Assembly: GCA_012840975.1 (NCBI GenBank)
Contig: DUVP01000008.1
Coordinates: 1-64,000, forward strand
Direction: 5' to 3'
DNA: 64,000 nucleotides
From: Mogibacterium sp.
Lineage (GTDB): Bacteria > Bacillota > Clostridia > Peptostreptococcales > Anaerovoracaceae
The translations under genes were made by a program, and so were the position numbers. Below the pieces are notes generated by a model. It searched no databases. It was not told where the DNA came from and worked only from the letters and a program-made list of their open reading frames with translations. This document shows, piece after piece, positions 8,886-18,428 of this stretch (the first letter of the stretch is position 1; each line of letters begins with the position of its first letter).

Positions 8886-8915
8886 GTTATAAATTTTCGC
8901 TGCCGTATCTGTTAA
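8886..8915 (-). promoter_or_regulatory. Candidate ssrA promoter inside the pncB 3' end
   Basis: The minus strand has TTAACA (8910-8915), an 18-bp spacer and TATAAC (8886-8891). Each box matches five of six consensus bases, and TATAAC contains the pncB stop codon. Transcription would begin at or close to the GGGG of the mature tmRNA end. Confidence 0.55.
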
Positions 8916-10326
8916 GAAGCTCGTGTTTGAGGTTCCAAAGAGGCTTTGATAAGTCCACATAATATGTCTGCGGATTCTCAAATCTGAGGACTTCACCCCA
9001 GAGCGTATCAACCTGCTCTCTGCATGTCTCTCTGATCTCCTCGATAGTCGGCTCTTTGTACACGCATTTTCCTCTGTCGAATATCTGAACCTGAAGCTCC
9101 TTTGCCTCATAGTTTTCAAGGATCTTTCTCTTCCAGACTGCATCCGGGTCAAAGATTTCAAACGGTCTGCCGTCCGGAATCGGCTCGTCTCTCAGCATTA
9201 TGAGGTCAGCCATCGCTTTGCCTGTTTCTTTGCTGTAGAATCTTACCACTTTCTTGAATCCCGGGTTCGTGATTTTCTCAACGTTCTCGGAAATCTTCAT
9301 CTTCGGAAATATCTCTCCGTTATTTCCTACGCCGGACAGTTTATATACACCTCCGAACACCGGCTCGGACTTTGCGGTAATAAGTCTTTCGCCGACACCA
9401 AAGGAATCTATCTCAGCTCCCTCAAGGATGACATCTCTGATTATGTATTCGTCAAGTGAGTTGCTTACAACGATTTTGCATTCCTCAAGACCGGCCTCAT
9501 TCAACATTTTACGACATTCGCGTGTCAGATATGTGATGTCTCCGGAGTCGACTCGAACACCCATGTTTGCCGGCTTAAGCTCCTTAAACACCTTAATAGC
9601 ATTCGGAATACCCGACTTCAGAACATTATACGTATCTACCAGAAGAGTCGCATTCTGCGGATAAATTTCAGTATACTTTTTAAATGCTTCATACTCTGTA
9701 TCGAAACTTTGCACCCAGCTGTGAGCCATTGTACCCATTGCCGGAATAAAGTGGTTTCTGTCAGCGATAGTACATGCCGTACCTGCACATCCCGCAATAT
9801 ATGCAGCCCTTGCTCCGTAAACTGCGGCATCGGCACCCTGAGCCCTTCTTGTACCGAACTCCATTACCGAACGACCCTGAGCTGCTCTGACGATCCTGTT
9901 TGCTTTCGTCGCAATAAGACTCTGGTGATTGAACTGCATCAATATGTATGTTTCTATGTACTGAGCCTGTATCAGCGGTCCTTTGACTGTTATAACCGGC
10001 TCATAAGGGAAAATCGGATAACCTTCCGGAATTGACCATACGTCACATTTGAATTCAAAATCTCTCAAATAGTCAAAAAAGTCCTCGCAGAACATATTCT
10101 TGCTACGAAGAAATTTTATGTCTTCTTCGGTAAATTTCAGATTTTTCAGGTAGTTGACTATCTGCTCAAGCCCGGCCATTATTGCAAATCCGCCTTTGTC
10201 CGGTACTCTTCTGTAGAAAAGATCAAAGCATGCTTCGGAATCCCTATTATCGGACTGGAAGTAGCCGTTTGCCATTGTAATTTCATAAAAATCTGTCAGC
10301 ATTGTCAGATTATAGTCATTAAGCAT
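8887..10326 (-). CDS. pncB: Nicotinate phosphoribosyltransferase
   Basis: A 479-residue enzyme that joins nicotinate to PRPP in the NAD salvage pathway. The N-terminus NLTMLTDFYEITMANGYF, the MEFGTRRAQG segment around the substrate site, and the VRVDSGD and FGVGERLI segments are those of the family, and the length is normal. The start at 10326 is the first Met. A small membrane protein gene ends six bases upstream, so the two are probably cotranscribed. The end of this gene appears to contain the ssrA promoter. Confidence 0.95.
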   Translation of the reverse strand: MLNDYNLTMLTDFYEITMANGYFQSDNRDSEACFDLFYRRVPDKGGFAIMAGLEQIVNYLKNLKFTEEDIKFLRSKNMFCEDFFDYLRDFEFKCDVWSIPEGYPIFPYEPVITVKGPLIQAQYIETYILMQFNHQSLIATKANRIVRAAQGRSVMEFGTRRAQGADAAVYGARAAYIAGCAGTACTIADRNHFIPAMGTMAHSWVQSFDTEYEAFKKYTEIYPQNATLLVDTYNVLKSGIPNAIKVFKELKPANMGVRVDSGDITYLTRECRKMLNEAGLEECKIVVSNSLDEYIIRDVILEGAEIDSFGVGERLITAKSEPVFGGVYKLSGVGNNGEIFPKMKISENVEKITNPGFKKVVRFYSKETGKAMADLIMLRDEPIPDGRPFEIFDPDAVWKRKILENYEAKELQVQIFDRGKCVYKEPTIEEIRETCREQVDTLWGEVLRFENPQTYYVDLSKPLWNLKHELLNRYGSENL

Positions 10327-10332
10327 TTTGTA

Positions 10333-10566
10333 TTACCTCTTTTCTGTATCGGTCTGATTTTTCTCTTCAGCCTTGTTCTCCTCTTCAGACTGCTCCTGTT
10401 CATCAGTCTCCTGCTCCGAATGGATTGCATTCTGAGTCGCCATCTTCTGCGGATATTCCAGTATAACCTGCATCCTCCAGAATATAATTCCGGCTGCGAT
10501 TACAACTATAACGATAGCAAGAACTATATCATTTATATCGTGAAAAAAATTTTTAATTCCTCTCAT
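10333..10566 (-). CDS. Small single-span membrane protein with acidic tail
   Basis: A 77-residue protein with one transmembrane segment (IVLAIVIVVIAAGIIFW, about residues 14-30) and a hydrophilic, Glu/Gln-rich C-terminal tail. ATG 10564-10566 is preferred to the upstream ATG because GGAGAG lies just before it. I recognise no family. Its stop codon is six bases from the pncB start, so it probably shares that transcript. Confidence 0.65.
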   Translation of the reverse strand: MRGIKNFFHDINDIVLAIVIVVIAAGIIFWRMQVILEYPQKMATQNAIHSEQETDEQEQSEEENKAEEKNQTDTEKR

Positions 10567-10879
10567 CGTATCTCTCCGTATCAATTGTTGCCAAGTTTGC
10601 GGCTGTTGAATTATTCGGATTCTTAACGCTTTATTTGTATAAGCACCAAATTCCCCGCCGTTTAATTATACTCGTCTTTGATATGTTTTGCAAAACTTCA
10701 TATTATCAATGAACTTAACATCCATTTTAACTTGATATTACTTTACAAATGCTAACGATTCTATTGTAATATATTGTTATGAATATTTTACGAAAGACTC
10801 ACGGTAAAGAAATTTAGTGAGCCTGTCTCAAAACTGTTTGTGAAAGAATAAGAAGTAAGATTATTATATGGAGACCGCT
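10567..10879. other. Intergenic region without recognised features
   Basis: This AT-rich 313-bp divergent gap must hold the promoters of the pncB unit and of sbcDC. I found no convincing -35/-10 pair, hairpin, repeat or small gene in it. Confidence 0.4.
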
Positions 10880-11992
10880 ATGAAAGCATTGCATATATCC
10901 GATTTGCATCTGGGCAAAATCGTAAACGATGTGAATATGATAGAAGATCAGAGATTTGTTCTGGATCAGATACTTGAAGCTATCGATTCCGAAGGAGTTG
11001 ATGCCCTGTTTGTGTCCGGAGATGTATATGATAAGTCCAATCCTTCTCAGGAGGCCATGTACTTGTTCAACGATTTTATGACTGAACTGTCAGCCAAAAA
11101 TATAGTTTCTTTTATCATCAGCGGCAACCACGATTCAAGTATCAGGCTCTCCTATCTCTCCGATTTTCTTGAAGACTCCGATATATTTATATCCAAAACA
11201 TTCGAGGGAGAATTACACAGGCATCAGCTTACTGATGAGTACGGTGCGATTAATATATTCCTGCTACCTTTCTTTAAATTGTCTCAGGCAAAAAACTGCC
11301 TGCAGCAGGATTTTAAGAATTACGACGAAGCTATAGAAGCAATTATCGCCAAAGCGGGTATCAATCCGGAGGAAAGGAACATCCTGCTGGCTCACCAGTT
11401 TGTAAGCGGTGCTCTTACGAGTGATTCCGAAGAGATTATAATAGGCGGACTTGAAGGAGTGAGCTGTAATGTTTTTGATATATTTGACTATGTAGCTTTG
11501 GGTCATTTGCACAGACCGCAAACAGTCGGCAGGGATTCCGTAAGGTATAGCGGTTCAATATTGAAATACAGTTTTTCCGAGGTCAATGATATTAAATCCA
11601 TGTCTATCGTGAATATAAATGAGAAAAACAATATTACGGTTGAGACAAAACCGATACGCCTTTTGAGGGATATGAAAGAATATAAAGGCAGCTATGAATA
11701 TCTATATAAACTGCCGTATACCGAGGACTACGTAAAAATAACCCTTACCGATGAAGAGGTCGTGCCGGATGCCAGGATAAATCTGACAAGCATATTCCCT
11801 AACATGATGCGATTCGGAATAGAAAACAGCAAGACAAATACGGAGCTGAGTATAAAAGAATTGGAAAGTTTGGAGAGTCTGTCTCCTATCGATCTGTTTA
11901 AGAACTTCTATATGATGCAGAACAACAATGTGGAACCGAGCGATAAACAAATTCAAATTATCAGCGATTTAATTACAGGAGAAGAAATTTGA
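10880..11992 (+). CDS. sbcD: Exonuclease SbcCD subunit D (Mre11-type nuclease)
   Basis: A 370-residue calcineurin-like phosphoesterase. Metal-binding motifs are HISDLHLGK, VSGDVYD, ISGNHDS and LGHLHRPQ in the usual order. With SbcC it forms an ATP-dependent nuclease that opens DNA hairpins and processes double-strand breaks. I chose the ATG at 10880 because GGAG in the preceding codons serves as ribosome site, while the ATG at 10868 lacks one. The stop codon overlaps the TTG start of sbcC. Confidence 0.95.
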   Translation: MKALHISDLHLGKIVNDVNMIEDQRFVLDQILEAIDSEGVDALFVSGDVYDKSNPSQEAMYLFNDFMTELSAKNIVSFIISGNHDSSIRLSYLSDFLEDSDIFISKTFEGELHRHQLTDEYGAINIFLLPFFKLSQAKNCLQQDFKNYDEAIEAIIAKAGINPEERNILLAHQFVSGALTSDSEEIIIGGLEGVSCNVFDIFDYVALGHLHRPQTVGRDSVRYSGSILKYSFSEVNDIKSMSIVNINEKNNITVETKPIRLLRDMKEYKGSYEYLYKLPYTEDYVKITLTDEEVVPDARINLTSIFPNMMRFGIENSKTNTELSIKELESLESLSPIDLFKNFYMMQNNNVEPSDKQIQIISDLITGEEI

Positions 11993-14562
11993 GACCTTAC
12001 ATATTGAAAATGTCCGCATTCGGACCTTACGCTAAACCCCAGACAATCGACTTTTCACGGTTTTATGATGACGGTTTGTTCCTGATAAGCGGAGATACCG
12101 GCGTCGGAAAAACCACAATTTTCGATGCGATATCTTTTGCTTTGTACGGAGAAGCCAGTGCCGGCAAGGACAGAAGATTGTCAAAATCATTCAGAAGCGA
12201 TTATGCATCTCTTAACGATGAAACCTATGTCACTTTCAGTTTCTATCAGAAAGGCAAACTGTACGAAATATACAGAACACCTGAATACGAGAGAGCCAGT
12301 AAACGAGGTGAAGGAACCGTCCTGTCCAAGGGTACTGCAATATTAAAGGATATTACCAAAGGAGAAGTCTACGAAGGTATCAACGAGGTCAACAGCAAAG
12401 TATTGCAGATTATCGGACTCGACAGAGATCAGTTTTCACAGACTATAATGATTGCACAGAATGATTTTCTGAAAATCTTAAACTCCTCCTCAAAAGAGCG
12501 GAGTGAGCTTCTCAAAAAAATATTCAATACAAGCTTATACGGACGGATACAGGATAAGCTGAAAGAGAAAGATTCATCACTTGCCGGTAAACAGAAAGAA
12601 CTCAAAATTCAGATAGGAAACATATTTCATAAGCTGGATATCCGGGAAGATGTTACTTCCATTATTACCGAACAGGTTATAAATGATTTGATTGAGACGA
12701 ACAAAAAACTGGAAGAAGACAAGAAGCTGATAAACAAGAAAATAGCTGCAAAACAGGCAGAATACGATATCTTAAACGGCAAGAAAAAAGAAGCGGAAAC
12801 TGTCAATAAGCTTTTTGAAGACTTAACGAAAAACCGGGAAAACCTGCAGACCACTCTCGAAGAAAACAAGGACATCGATAACAAAAGAAACCGTTTGAGT
12901 TTATCGAAAAAATCCCGGGAAATTTATTTGTATGAGAAAATCAAAAATGATTCTGAAAAAGCCTTACAGGATAATCTGGAGAAAATAAAAAATATCGAGA
13001 GCGAAATAGCCGGGCTGGAACCGATATTTGAAAAGACAAAATCAGAATATGAGGCCTTAGCTTTAAAAGAAAGCGAACTGGAAAAATACAAGCAGACAGC
13101 TTTGGAGTATTCAAAACTAATTCCTCTGATTCCTACATATAACGATTTAACCGGCGCAATAGAGGCAAACAAACAAAGCCTGATTTCGAGTACGGCTGAC
13201 TTAAACAGCCGGTCGACTCTCCTTGCCGAAATGAAAGAATCCTTCTATCTGAATCAAGCCGGACTCCTTGCAAAGGAATTGAAAGAAGGTCAAAGATGCC
13301 CGGTTTGCGGTTCTTTGGATCATCCGTTCCCTGCTCAGCCGGATGAAATCAGCTTTGATAAAGACGATTTGGACAAGTTGGAAAATGAAGTCAAATCTAT
13401 AGAGACAAACTGCAACAGCCTGAGCACTCTTATTAAAGGTAATGAAGTTGAATTAAAGCAAATCGAATCCAGGTTTGCTGAAAATTCAATTGAAATAAAA
13501 GACCTGGAAACTGAAAACGCAAAGCTGAATGCTAAGATACCGGCTCTTGAAACTGATATCAAAAATACAAAGCAAGAATATGAAACTCAAAACAACAAAC
13601 TTATTTCCTTAAAAAGCTCGCTCCAAAGCAGCGAAAACCAGCAAAAACAAAATGAGCAGAAGTATGAAAGCGACGAGAAACAGTATCAGGATATTCTTAA
13701 ACAGAACTTCCAGGACGAAGCGGAATACAAGAGCTATCTGATCAATGATTCCGAGATAGAGTCGCTGGAAAAACATATTAAGGATATCGAAGAGAAAATA
13801 TTGAAATATGAAAACACTATTTTCGCTTTAGAAGCTCAAACTCAAGATAAACAAATTGTAAATATTGATGAACTGCAAGTGGCCCTCAGCGAGCTCAGAG
13901 AGAATCTGACAGAACTGAATGAAGCTTCCAAACAAATCGAAATCTCTATTGCCGGAAACCTGGAACATCAGAATGACCTGGTCAAATTAAACAAGCAGTA
14001 TGAAAAGCTTATCGAAGAATGGAAGGACATCCATGAGCTATCTGTTCTGGTAAACGGTCAAATGACAGCCAGTGCAAAAATCACGCTGGAAACCTATGTG
14101 CAAAGGTATTACTTTAAGCAGGTCGTTTTATCCGCGAACAAGAGACTAATCAATCTTTCCCGGGACAATTTTGTACTGCGGGTGAAAGAAGAACCCGGCA
14201 ACATAAGGTCACAAACCGGATTGGATTTAGAGGTCTTAGACAAGAATACCGGTGTATACAGAGATGTAAATACTTTGTCTGGCGGAGAGTCTTTTATGGC
14301 GTCACTGTCCCTCGCTCTCGGATTGTCCGATGTTGTTCAGTCACAAAGCGGAAATATCCGAATAGACTCGATGTTTGTGGATGAGGGTTTCGGCACATTG
14401 GACGATACCTCTTTAAACCAGGCTGTCGAACTGCTGGTTTCACTTGCCGACGGGAGCAGACTGGTCGGAATAATTTCACATGTACCTAATTTGAAGGAAC
14501 GGATCAGTAATCAAATCAATATCAGTAAGGATATTACCGGCAGCAATATTTCATCTGCTTAA
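11989..14562 (+). CDS. sbcC: Exonuclease SbcCD subunit C (Rad50-type SMC ATPase)
   Basis: An 857-residue SMC-like ATPase. The Walker A motif GDTGVGKTT lies near residue 38, long coiled coils run to a central zinc hook (CPVCG near residue 437) and back, and the ABC signature LSGGE and Walker B FVDEGFGTLDD (near residue 796) close the head. It starts with TTG 11989-11991, whose last bases overlap the sbcD TGA, with GGAGAAG upstream, so translation is coupled. At 857 residues it is shorter than the E. coli protein but normal for Firmicutes. Confidence 0.94.
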   Translation: MRPYILKMSAFGPYAKPQTIDFSRFYDDGLFLISGDTGVGKTTIFDAISFALYGEASAGKDRRLSKSFRSDYASLNDETYVTFSFYQKGKLYEIYRTPEYERASKRGEGTVLSKGTAILKDITKGEVYEGINEVNSKVLQIIGLDRDQFSQTIMIAQNDFLKILNSSSKERSELLKKIFNTSLYGRIQDKLKEKDSSLAGKQKELKIQIGNIFHKLDIREDVTSIITEQVINDLIETNKKLEEDKKLINKKIAAKQAEYDILNGKKKEAETVNKLFEDLTKNRENLQTTLEENKDIDNKRNRLSLSKKSREIYLYEKIKNDSEKALQDNLEKIKNIESEIAGLEPIFEKTKSEYEALALKESELEKYKQTALEYSKLIPLIPTYNDLTGAIEANKQSLISSTADLNSRSTLLAEMKESFYLNQAGLLAKELKEGQRCPVCGSLDHPFPAQPDEISFDKDDLDKLENEVKSIETNCNSLSTLIKGNEVELKQIESRFAENSIEIKDLETENAKLNAKIPALETDIKNTKQEYETQNNKLISLKSSLQSSENQQKQNEQKYESDEKQYQDILKQNFQDEAEYKSYLINDSEIESLEKHIKDIEEKILKYENTIFALEAQTQDKQIVNIDELQVALSELRENLTELNEASKQIEISIAGNLEHQNDLVKLNKQYEKLIEEWKDIHELSVLVNGQMTASAKITLETYVQRYYFKQVVLSANKRLINLSRDNFVLRVKEEPGNIRSQTGLDLEVLDKNTGVYRDVNTLSGGESFMASLSLALGLSDVVQSQSGNIRIDSMFVDEGFGTLDDTSLNQAVELLVSLADGSRLVGIISHVPNLKERISNQINISKDITGSNISSA

Positions 14563-14644
14563 CTCGGGAATCACTTATTGATAGAATTCGGGGATTATAA
14601 TATAATTACGGCACCATAGCCGGAAAAATACTGCAGGAGACAGA

Positions 14645-14671
14645 CAGCGGGCAGGTAAGCCTGCTGTTTTT
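14645..14671 (+). terminator. Possible terminator after sbcDC
   Basis: GCAGG (14651-14655) pairs with CCTGC (14660-14664) over a TAAG loop and is followed by TGTTTTT. It separates sbcDC from the next gene and leaves that gene only about ten bases of leader, so it might also act as a translational control element. Confidence 0.4.
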
Positions 14672-14680
14672 ACGGAAAAC

Positions 14681-15673
14681 ATGCAAAAAATATATATTAC
14701 TGCAAATGATGCGGGAAGACGGCTTGACAGATTCCTCAGAAAATATCTTCCGAATGCTTCGCTCAGTGAGATCTACAAAATCATCCGCAAGGACATTAAG
14801 GTAGACGGTAAGCGAAAGGACGAGTCCTATATGCTTTCGGAAGGCGAAACTGTCACGATATATTTGTCTGACGAGATTTTCGAAAAACTCCGCAGAGAGA
14901 AGCTGTCGGAAGTCAAACGGCACAAAGCAAAAAAGCAATTTCATATAGTCTACGAGGATTCCAATATACTGGTTGCCGATAAACCTTTCGGCCTCCTTAC
15001 ACACGGAGATCATCGGGAGAAGAAGAACCATCTCGCCAATCAGGTCAAAGATTATCTGATTGAGCAGGGAGACTATAATCCGCATATCGAAAAAGTGTTT
15101 TCACCGGCTCCTGCAAACAGACTGGACAGGAATACGACGGGACTTATACTCTTTGGCAAAACATCTTCCGCACTCCAGGGACTTAACCTCATGATAAGGA
15201 AAGATATGATTGAAAAATATTATCTAACCCTTATTTCCGGAGTACTTGTCGAACCCTTGGATCTTGGCGGTTATATTGTCAAAGATAAGCGTGCCAACCG
15301 TGTAACTGTGAAGAACGATGAGGGCAGTCCTATACATACACTGATCGAGCCTATCAGCGCTTTCAGGTATAAAGAGCAATCTATGACTTTAGTTGAAGTT
15401 CAGCTTATGACGGGCAGGACTCACCAGATACGGGCACACCTTGCCAGCATCGGATTCCCGATAATCGGAGACATCAAGTATTCCGGGAAAAAAGATATCG
15501 CACTGAACAAAATCCTTAAAAAAGACTTTGGACTCAGTACACAACTTCTTCACGCCAACAGGCTCAAGATAAGTAAAGCCGTTAAAGAATTGAAATACCT
15601 TGAAGGAAAAACCTTCAAAGCGGATCTGCCGCCCTTTTTCAGGCAAATTCTCAATGAAATTGACCGTAAATAA
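14681..15673 (+). CDS. RluA-family 23S rRNA pseudouridine synthase
   Basis: A 330-residue protein with an N-terminal S4 RNA-binding domain (about residues 1-65) and an RluC/RluD-type catalytic domain. NRLDRNTTGLILFGKT near residue 145 carries the catalytic aspartate, and MTGRTHQIRAHLASIG is the second family motif. It converts specific uridines of large-subunit rRNA to pseudouridine; which site cannot be told. The start has only a weak GGA upstream and no alternative start in frame, right after a terminator-like hairpin. It may be translated poorly or be subject to control. Confidence 0.9.
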   Translation: MQKIYITANDAGRRLDRFLRKYLPNASLSEIYKIIRKDIKVDGKRKDESYMLSEGETVTIYLSDEIFEKLRREKLSEVKRHKAKKQFHIVYEDSNILVADKPFGLLTHGDHREKKNHLANQVKDYLIEQGDYNPHIEKVFSPAPANRLDRNTTGLILFGKTSSALQGLNLMIRKDMIEKYYLTLISGVLVEPLDLGGYIVKDKRANRVTVKNDEGSPIHTLIEPISAFRYKEQSMTLVEVQLMTGRTHQIRAHLASIGFPIIGDIKYSGKKDIALNKILKKDFGLSTQLLHANRLKISKAVKELKYLEGKTFKADLPPFFRQILNEIDRK

Positions 15674-15732
15674 ATCAAAAATTTATGATACTATAGATTG
15701 AATATATTATTGAAAAGAGGAGGTTCCGAATC

Positions 15733-16323
15733 TTGAACGAAGATAAAGAACTACAAGAAAGCAAAAAACAGAAAAAAGGGAAATCGGGCGGTTTTCTAAA
15801 AGACTTGTTCTTCGATGTCCTGATTGCTCTGATTTTGGCCGGAGTTATATTGTTTTTTGTAAGCCCTACAATCGTCAAACAGTCTTCCATGGAAAATACT
15901 CTTCATGAGAACGACTACATAATAATGTATAAACAGGCCTACAGAAGCAAACTGCCTGAACGCGGAGATATAATAATCTTCCAAAGCGATTTGCCTGACC
16001 CTGAAACAGGTAAGGACAAACTGCTGATCAAACGGGTTATCGGACTTCCGGGTGATGAGATATCGATCAGAGATAATCAGCTTTATATCAACGGATCCTA
16101 TTATAAGGAAGATTATCTGAAAGACGGCTATACTCCTACGGGAAACAACCCTGCTCCGGGTGAAACTTTGACCGTTCCGGACAATCAATTCTTTGTAATG
16201 GGAGATAACCGGGCAGGCAGCGTTGACTCAAGATCCGCTGAAGTCGGATGTGTGCATTTAGATCTGATCCGGGGCAAAGCTGTACTACGGCTCTTCCCTT
16301 TGAAAAAAATTGCACGCCTGTAG
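15733..16323 (+). CDS. lepB: Signal peptidase I
   Basis: A 196-residue type I signal peptidase. A basic, hydrophilic N-terminus is followed by one transmembrane segment (VLIALILAGVILFFV, about residues 30-45). The catalytic serine lies in SSMENTL, the general-base lysine in IKRVIGLPGDE, and MGDNR is the third conserved box. It cleaves signal peptides of exported proteins on the outer face of the membrane. The gene starts with TTG at 15733, nine bases behind GAGGAGG. Confidence 0.93.
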   Translation: MNEDKELQESKKQKKGKSGGFLKDLFFDVLIALILAGVILFFVSPTIVKQSSMENTLHENDYIIMYKQAYRSKLPERGDIIIFQSDLPDPETGKDKLLIKRVIGLPGDEISIRDNQLYINGSYYKEDYLKDGYTPTGNNPAPGETLTVPDNQFFVMGDNRAGSVDSRSAEVGCVHLDLIRGKAVLRLFPLKKIARL

Positions 16324-16357
16324 TTAAGGTAAACCGAAATTTAAAGGAATAAAACAG

Positions 16358-16834
16358 ATGGCAAAACGTTCACGCAAAGTCGTCGCCAATAACAAAAAGG
16401 CTTTTCACGACTACTTTATCGAAGAGAGATTCGAGGCAGGCATAGTCCTTACGGGTACGGAGATAAAATCCATACGCAGAGGCGCTGTCAGCATCAAAGA
16501 AAGCTATGCTAAAATCACAAGCAGGGGCGAACTTGTCGTGACCGGAATGCATATCGCACCTTATGAACAGGGTAATCGTTTTAATGTGGATCCGCTGAGG
16601 GTGCGTACACTTCTTATGCATCGGAGAGAAATCAACAAACTGTACAACACGCTTAAAACCAAGCAAGGTCTTACGCTTATTCCTCTCTCAGTTTATATCG
16701 ACGAGAACGGAAGATGTAAAGTCGAATTAGGTCTTGCCCGCGGCAAGAAGATTTACGATAAACGTGAAACAGAAGCCAAGAAAGATGCCGAACGCAAAAT
16801 GGACAAAGCAATCAAAGCGATGAAACAGCGATAA
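16358..16834 (+). CDS. smpB: SsrA-binding protein SmpB
   Basis: A 158-residue protein matching the family along its length: NKKAFHDYFIEERFEAGIVLTG at the N-terminus (cited in part), the GTEIKSIR core, and a basic C-terminal tail (KKDAERKMDKAIK) that enters the empty mRNA channel. It escorts tmRNA to stalled ribosomes. The start has AAAGGA upstream. The partner RNA gene is 7.5 kb away in this window. Confidence 0.95.
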   Translation: MAKRSRKVVANNKKAFHDYFIEERFEAGIVLTGTEIKSIRRGAVSIKESYAKITSRGELVVTGMHIAPYEQGNRFNVDPLRVRTLLMHRREINKLYNTLKTKQGLTLIPLSVYIDENGRCKVELGLARGKKIYDKRETEAKKDAERKMDKAIKAMKQR

Positions 16835-16852
16835 TTTCGCAAGGAGATTTCA

Positions 16853-17518
16853 ATGGACAACTTCACACATATCGCATTTTCGGATTTTTGGGATAATCTT
16901 TCCGAAGAAGATAAAGATACTTTTATTAAAAAAACCTCAGATTTGCATCTTAAAAAAGGAGACTTTGTTCGTTCTGAACGCGAAAAATGCCAGGGACTTA
17001 TATTTATTAAGAGCGGCGCTTTAAGAACTTATCTTCTTTCCGAAGACGGGAGAGAAGTAACTCTTTACAGGCTCCACGAAGGTGACGTCTGCATTCTCTC
17101 CGCATCATGCATTCTTGATACAATATCGTTTGATGTATTTATAGATGCTGAGGAAGATACCGTTGTACAGCTGACAGATATGTCCTTCTACGGCGAACTC
17201 ACTGAAAACAATATTTACGTTCGTTGCTTCGGGTACCGCATAGCGACGGAAAGATTCTCCGATGTTATGTGGGCGATGCAGCAGATGCTTTTCATGAGAA
17301 TAGATCAAAGGCTTGCCATCTATCTATGGGACGAGTCTGTCAGGACAGGCAGCCTGCAGATCAAAGCAACGCAGGAGGAAGTTGCCATAGCCATCGGCAG
17401 TGCCAGAGAAGTCGTCTCCCGCATGCTTAAGATGTTCTCGGATGAAGGCATCGTCCGCGTCTTCCGTGGCGGAATAGAAATAAAAGACAGGGCAAAGCTC
17501 CATAGCCTTACCCTGTAA
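16853..17518 (+). CDS. Crp/Fnr-family transcriptional regulator
   Basis: A 221-residue regulator with a cyclic-nucleotide-binding-like beta-roll (residues about 15-125), a dimer helix, and a C-terminal winged helix. The recognition helix reads GSAREVVSRMLKM; its R-E-x-x-x-R spacing matches the base-contacting residues of Crp, which read TGTGA half-sites. There is no N-terminal cysteine cluster of the Fnr type. It starts 18 nt behind smpB with AAGGAG upstream. A TGTGA/TCACA palindrome upstream of the CoA-disulfide reductase at 21371-21389 is a candidate target. The effector is unknown. Confidence 0.85.
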   Translation: MDNFTHIAFSDFWDNLSEEDKDTFIKKTSDLHLKKGDFVRSEREKCQGLIFIKSGALRTYLLSEDGREVTLYRLHEGDVCILSASCILDTISFDVFIDAEEDTVVQLTDMSFYGELTENNIYVRCFGYRIATERFSDVMWAMQQMLFMRIDQRLAIYLWDESVRTGSLQIKATQEEVAIAIGSAREVVSRMLKMFSDEGIVRVFRGGIEIKDRAKLHSLTL

Positions 17519-17542
17519 TAACTTTATCATTCCCGAATATGA

Positions 17543-17701
17543 TTATTTTTCTTGCATTTCTTTTAAAATTTGCGTAAGCAACTCTATTTCCTTCTCATGG
17601 TACGCAAACAATTTTAGGACCGCCTTTACCGCAAGAACTATCACCGCTACCCAAATCGCAATCGGAATCAAAACGATTAAAAGATTATTTATAGCCGCCA
17701 T
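17543..17701 (-). CDS. Small membrane protein (52 aa)
   Basis: A short frame with ATG 17699-17701 and GGAG nine bases upstream. One transmembrane segment (LIVLIPIAIWVAVIVLAV, about residues 8-25) is followed by an amphipathic tail rich in Lys and Glu. It sits 14 bp behind another small membrane protein gene in the same direction, which supports it as real. No family is recognised. Confidence 0.55.
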   Translation of the reverse strand: MAAINNLLIVLIPIAIWVAVIVLAVKAVLKLFAYHEKEIELLTQILKEMQEK

Positions 17702-17715
17702 TACATATTACTCCT

Positions 17716-18105
17716 TTATCTTTTATTTTTGTATAAATTAAAGATTCCTATAACCAACATAATTATAGCTATACTTAAACTTATATAAAATCCGAAATGT
17801 GTTATCGAAAAGCTGTAAGGTATATCAATAGCAATATTAATTGTAGGAATAGGCCAAGTCAGGAAGCAATAGATTTGGTTAACAATTAACAAGATACTCC
17901 CGATAACCATTAGTATATGACGGCTGTTTCTCTTTATGATACCAACAACAATTATCACTATAGCAGCTATAGCAACAGGGCTGTTTAGCATTATCAGCCC
18001 ATTCATGCCATCAACATACTTATCATTTCCAAAGCAATAAAGAAACAGTGAAATAATATATGCACCTAACATTATAACTTGTACGCTTTTATATTCTTTC
18101 TCCAT
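17716..18105 (-). CDS. Hypothetical four-span membrane protein
   Basis: A 129-residue hydrophobic protein with about four transmembrane segments and short loops. GAGAGG lies six bases before ATG 18103-18105. It ends with a basic NLYKNKR tail, which suggests an inside C-terminus. I do not recognise a family. It probably shares a transcript with the 52-residue protein downstream. Confidence 0.6.
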   Translation of the reverse strand: MEKEYKSVQVIMLGAYIISLFLYCFGNDKYVDGMNGLIMLNSPVAIAAIVIIVVGIIKRNSRHILMVIGSILLIVNQIYCFLTWPIPTINIAIDIPYSFSITHFGFYISLSIAIIMLVIGIFNLYKNKR

Positions 18106-18160
18106 ATCAAACCTCTCTCAATATACGAATATATAAAATACCCTCTATATATATAAACAA

Positions 18161-18390
18161 TTAAGTTGGCTTATGGGGACAAAGAATTTTAATTTTTCGC
18201 GTGGTTTTAACGGATTTTTCAATATCATCTTTCTCTTCAAAATACTTCTTTTCTAAATCATAACACTATAGAATTCGCTTTCTTCGTCCGGTAGCCCCTT
18301 ATTGTCGCCACGTCCGACACCCAGAATCAAAAATATTAACATGAACACAGAAATTGTAATTGTTTCATCTTTTTTCTCTAAATTAATCGT
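18161..18390 (-). pseudogene. Broken small membrane protein gene
   Basis: Two adjoining minus-strand frames read like one protein broken by a frameshift. The first gives one hydrophobic span (TITISVFMLIFLILGVG) and ends SEFYSVMI-stop; the second continues LEKKYFEEKDDIEKSVKTTR (cited in part) to a stop at 18161. No start codon with a ribosome site is visible. It may be the decayed relative of the neighbouring small membrane proteins. Confidence 0.3.
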
Positions 18391-18428
18391 GCGAGCTTAT
18401 TTCCCCGGAGATCTCTTCTTCACTGTTG

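Noticed and set aside
8467-9161. Open frames on both strands over the tmRNA
   Set aside because: The stretch matches tmRNA end to end; the frames (for example 8467-8733 and 8724-9161) are chance readings.
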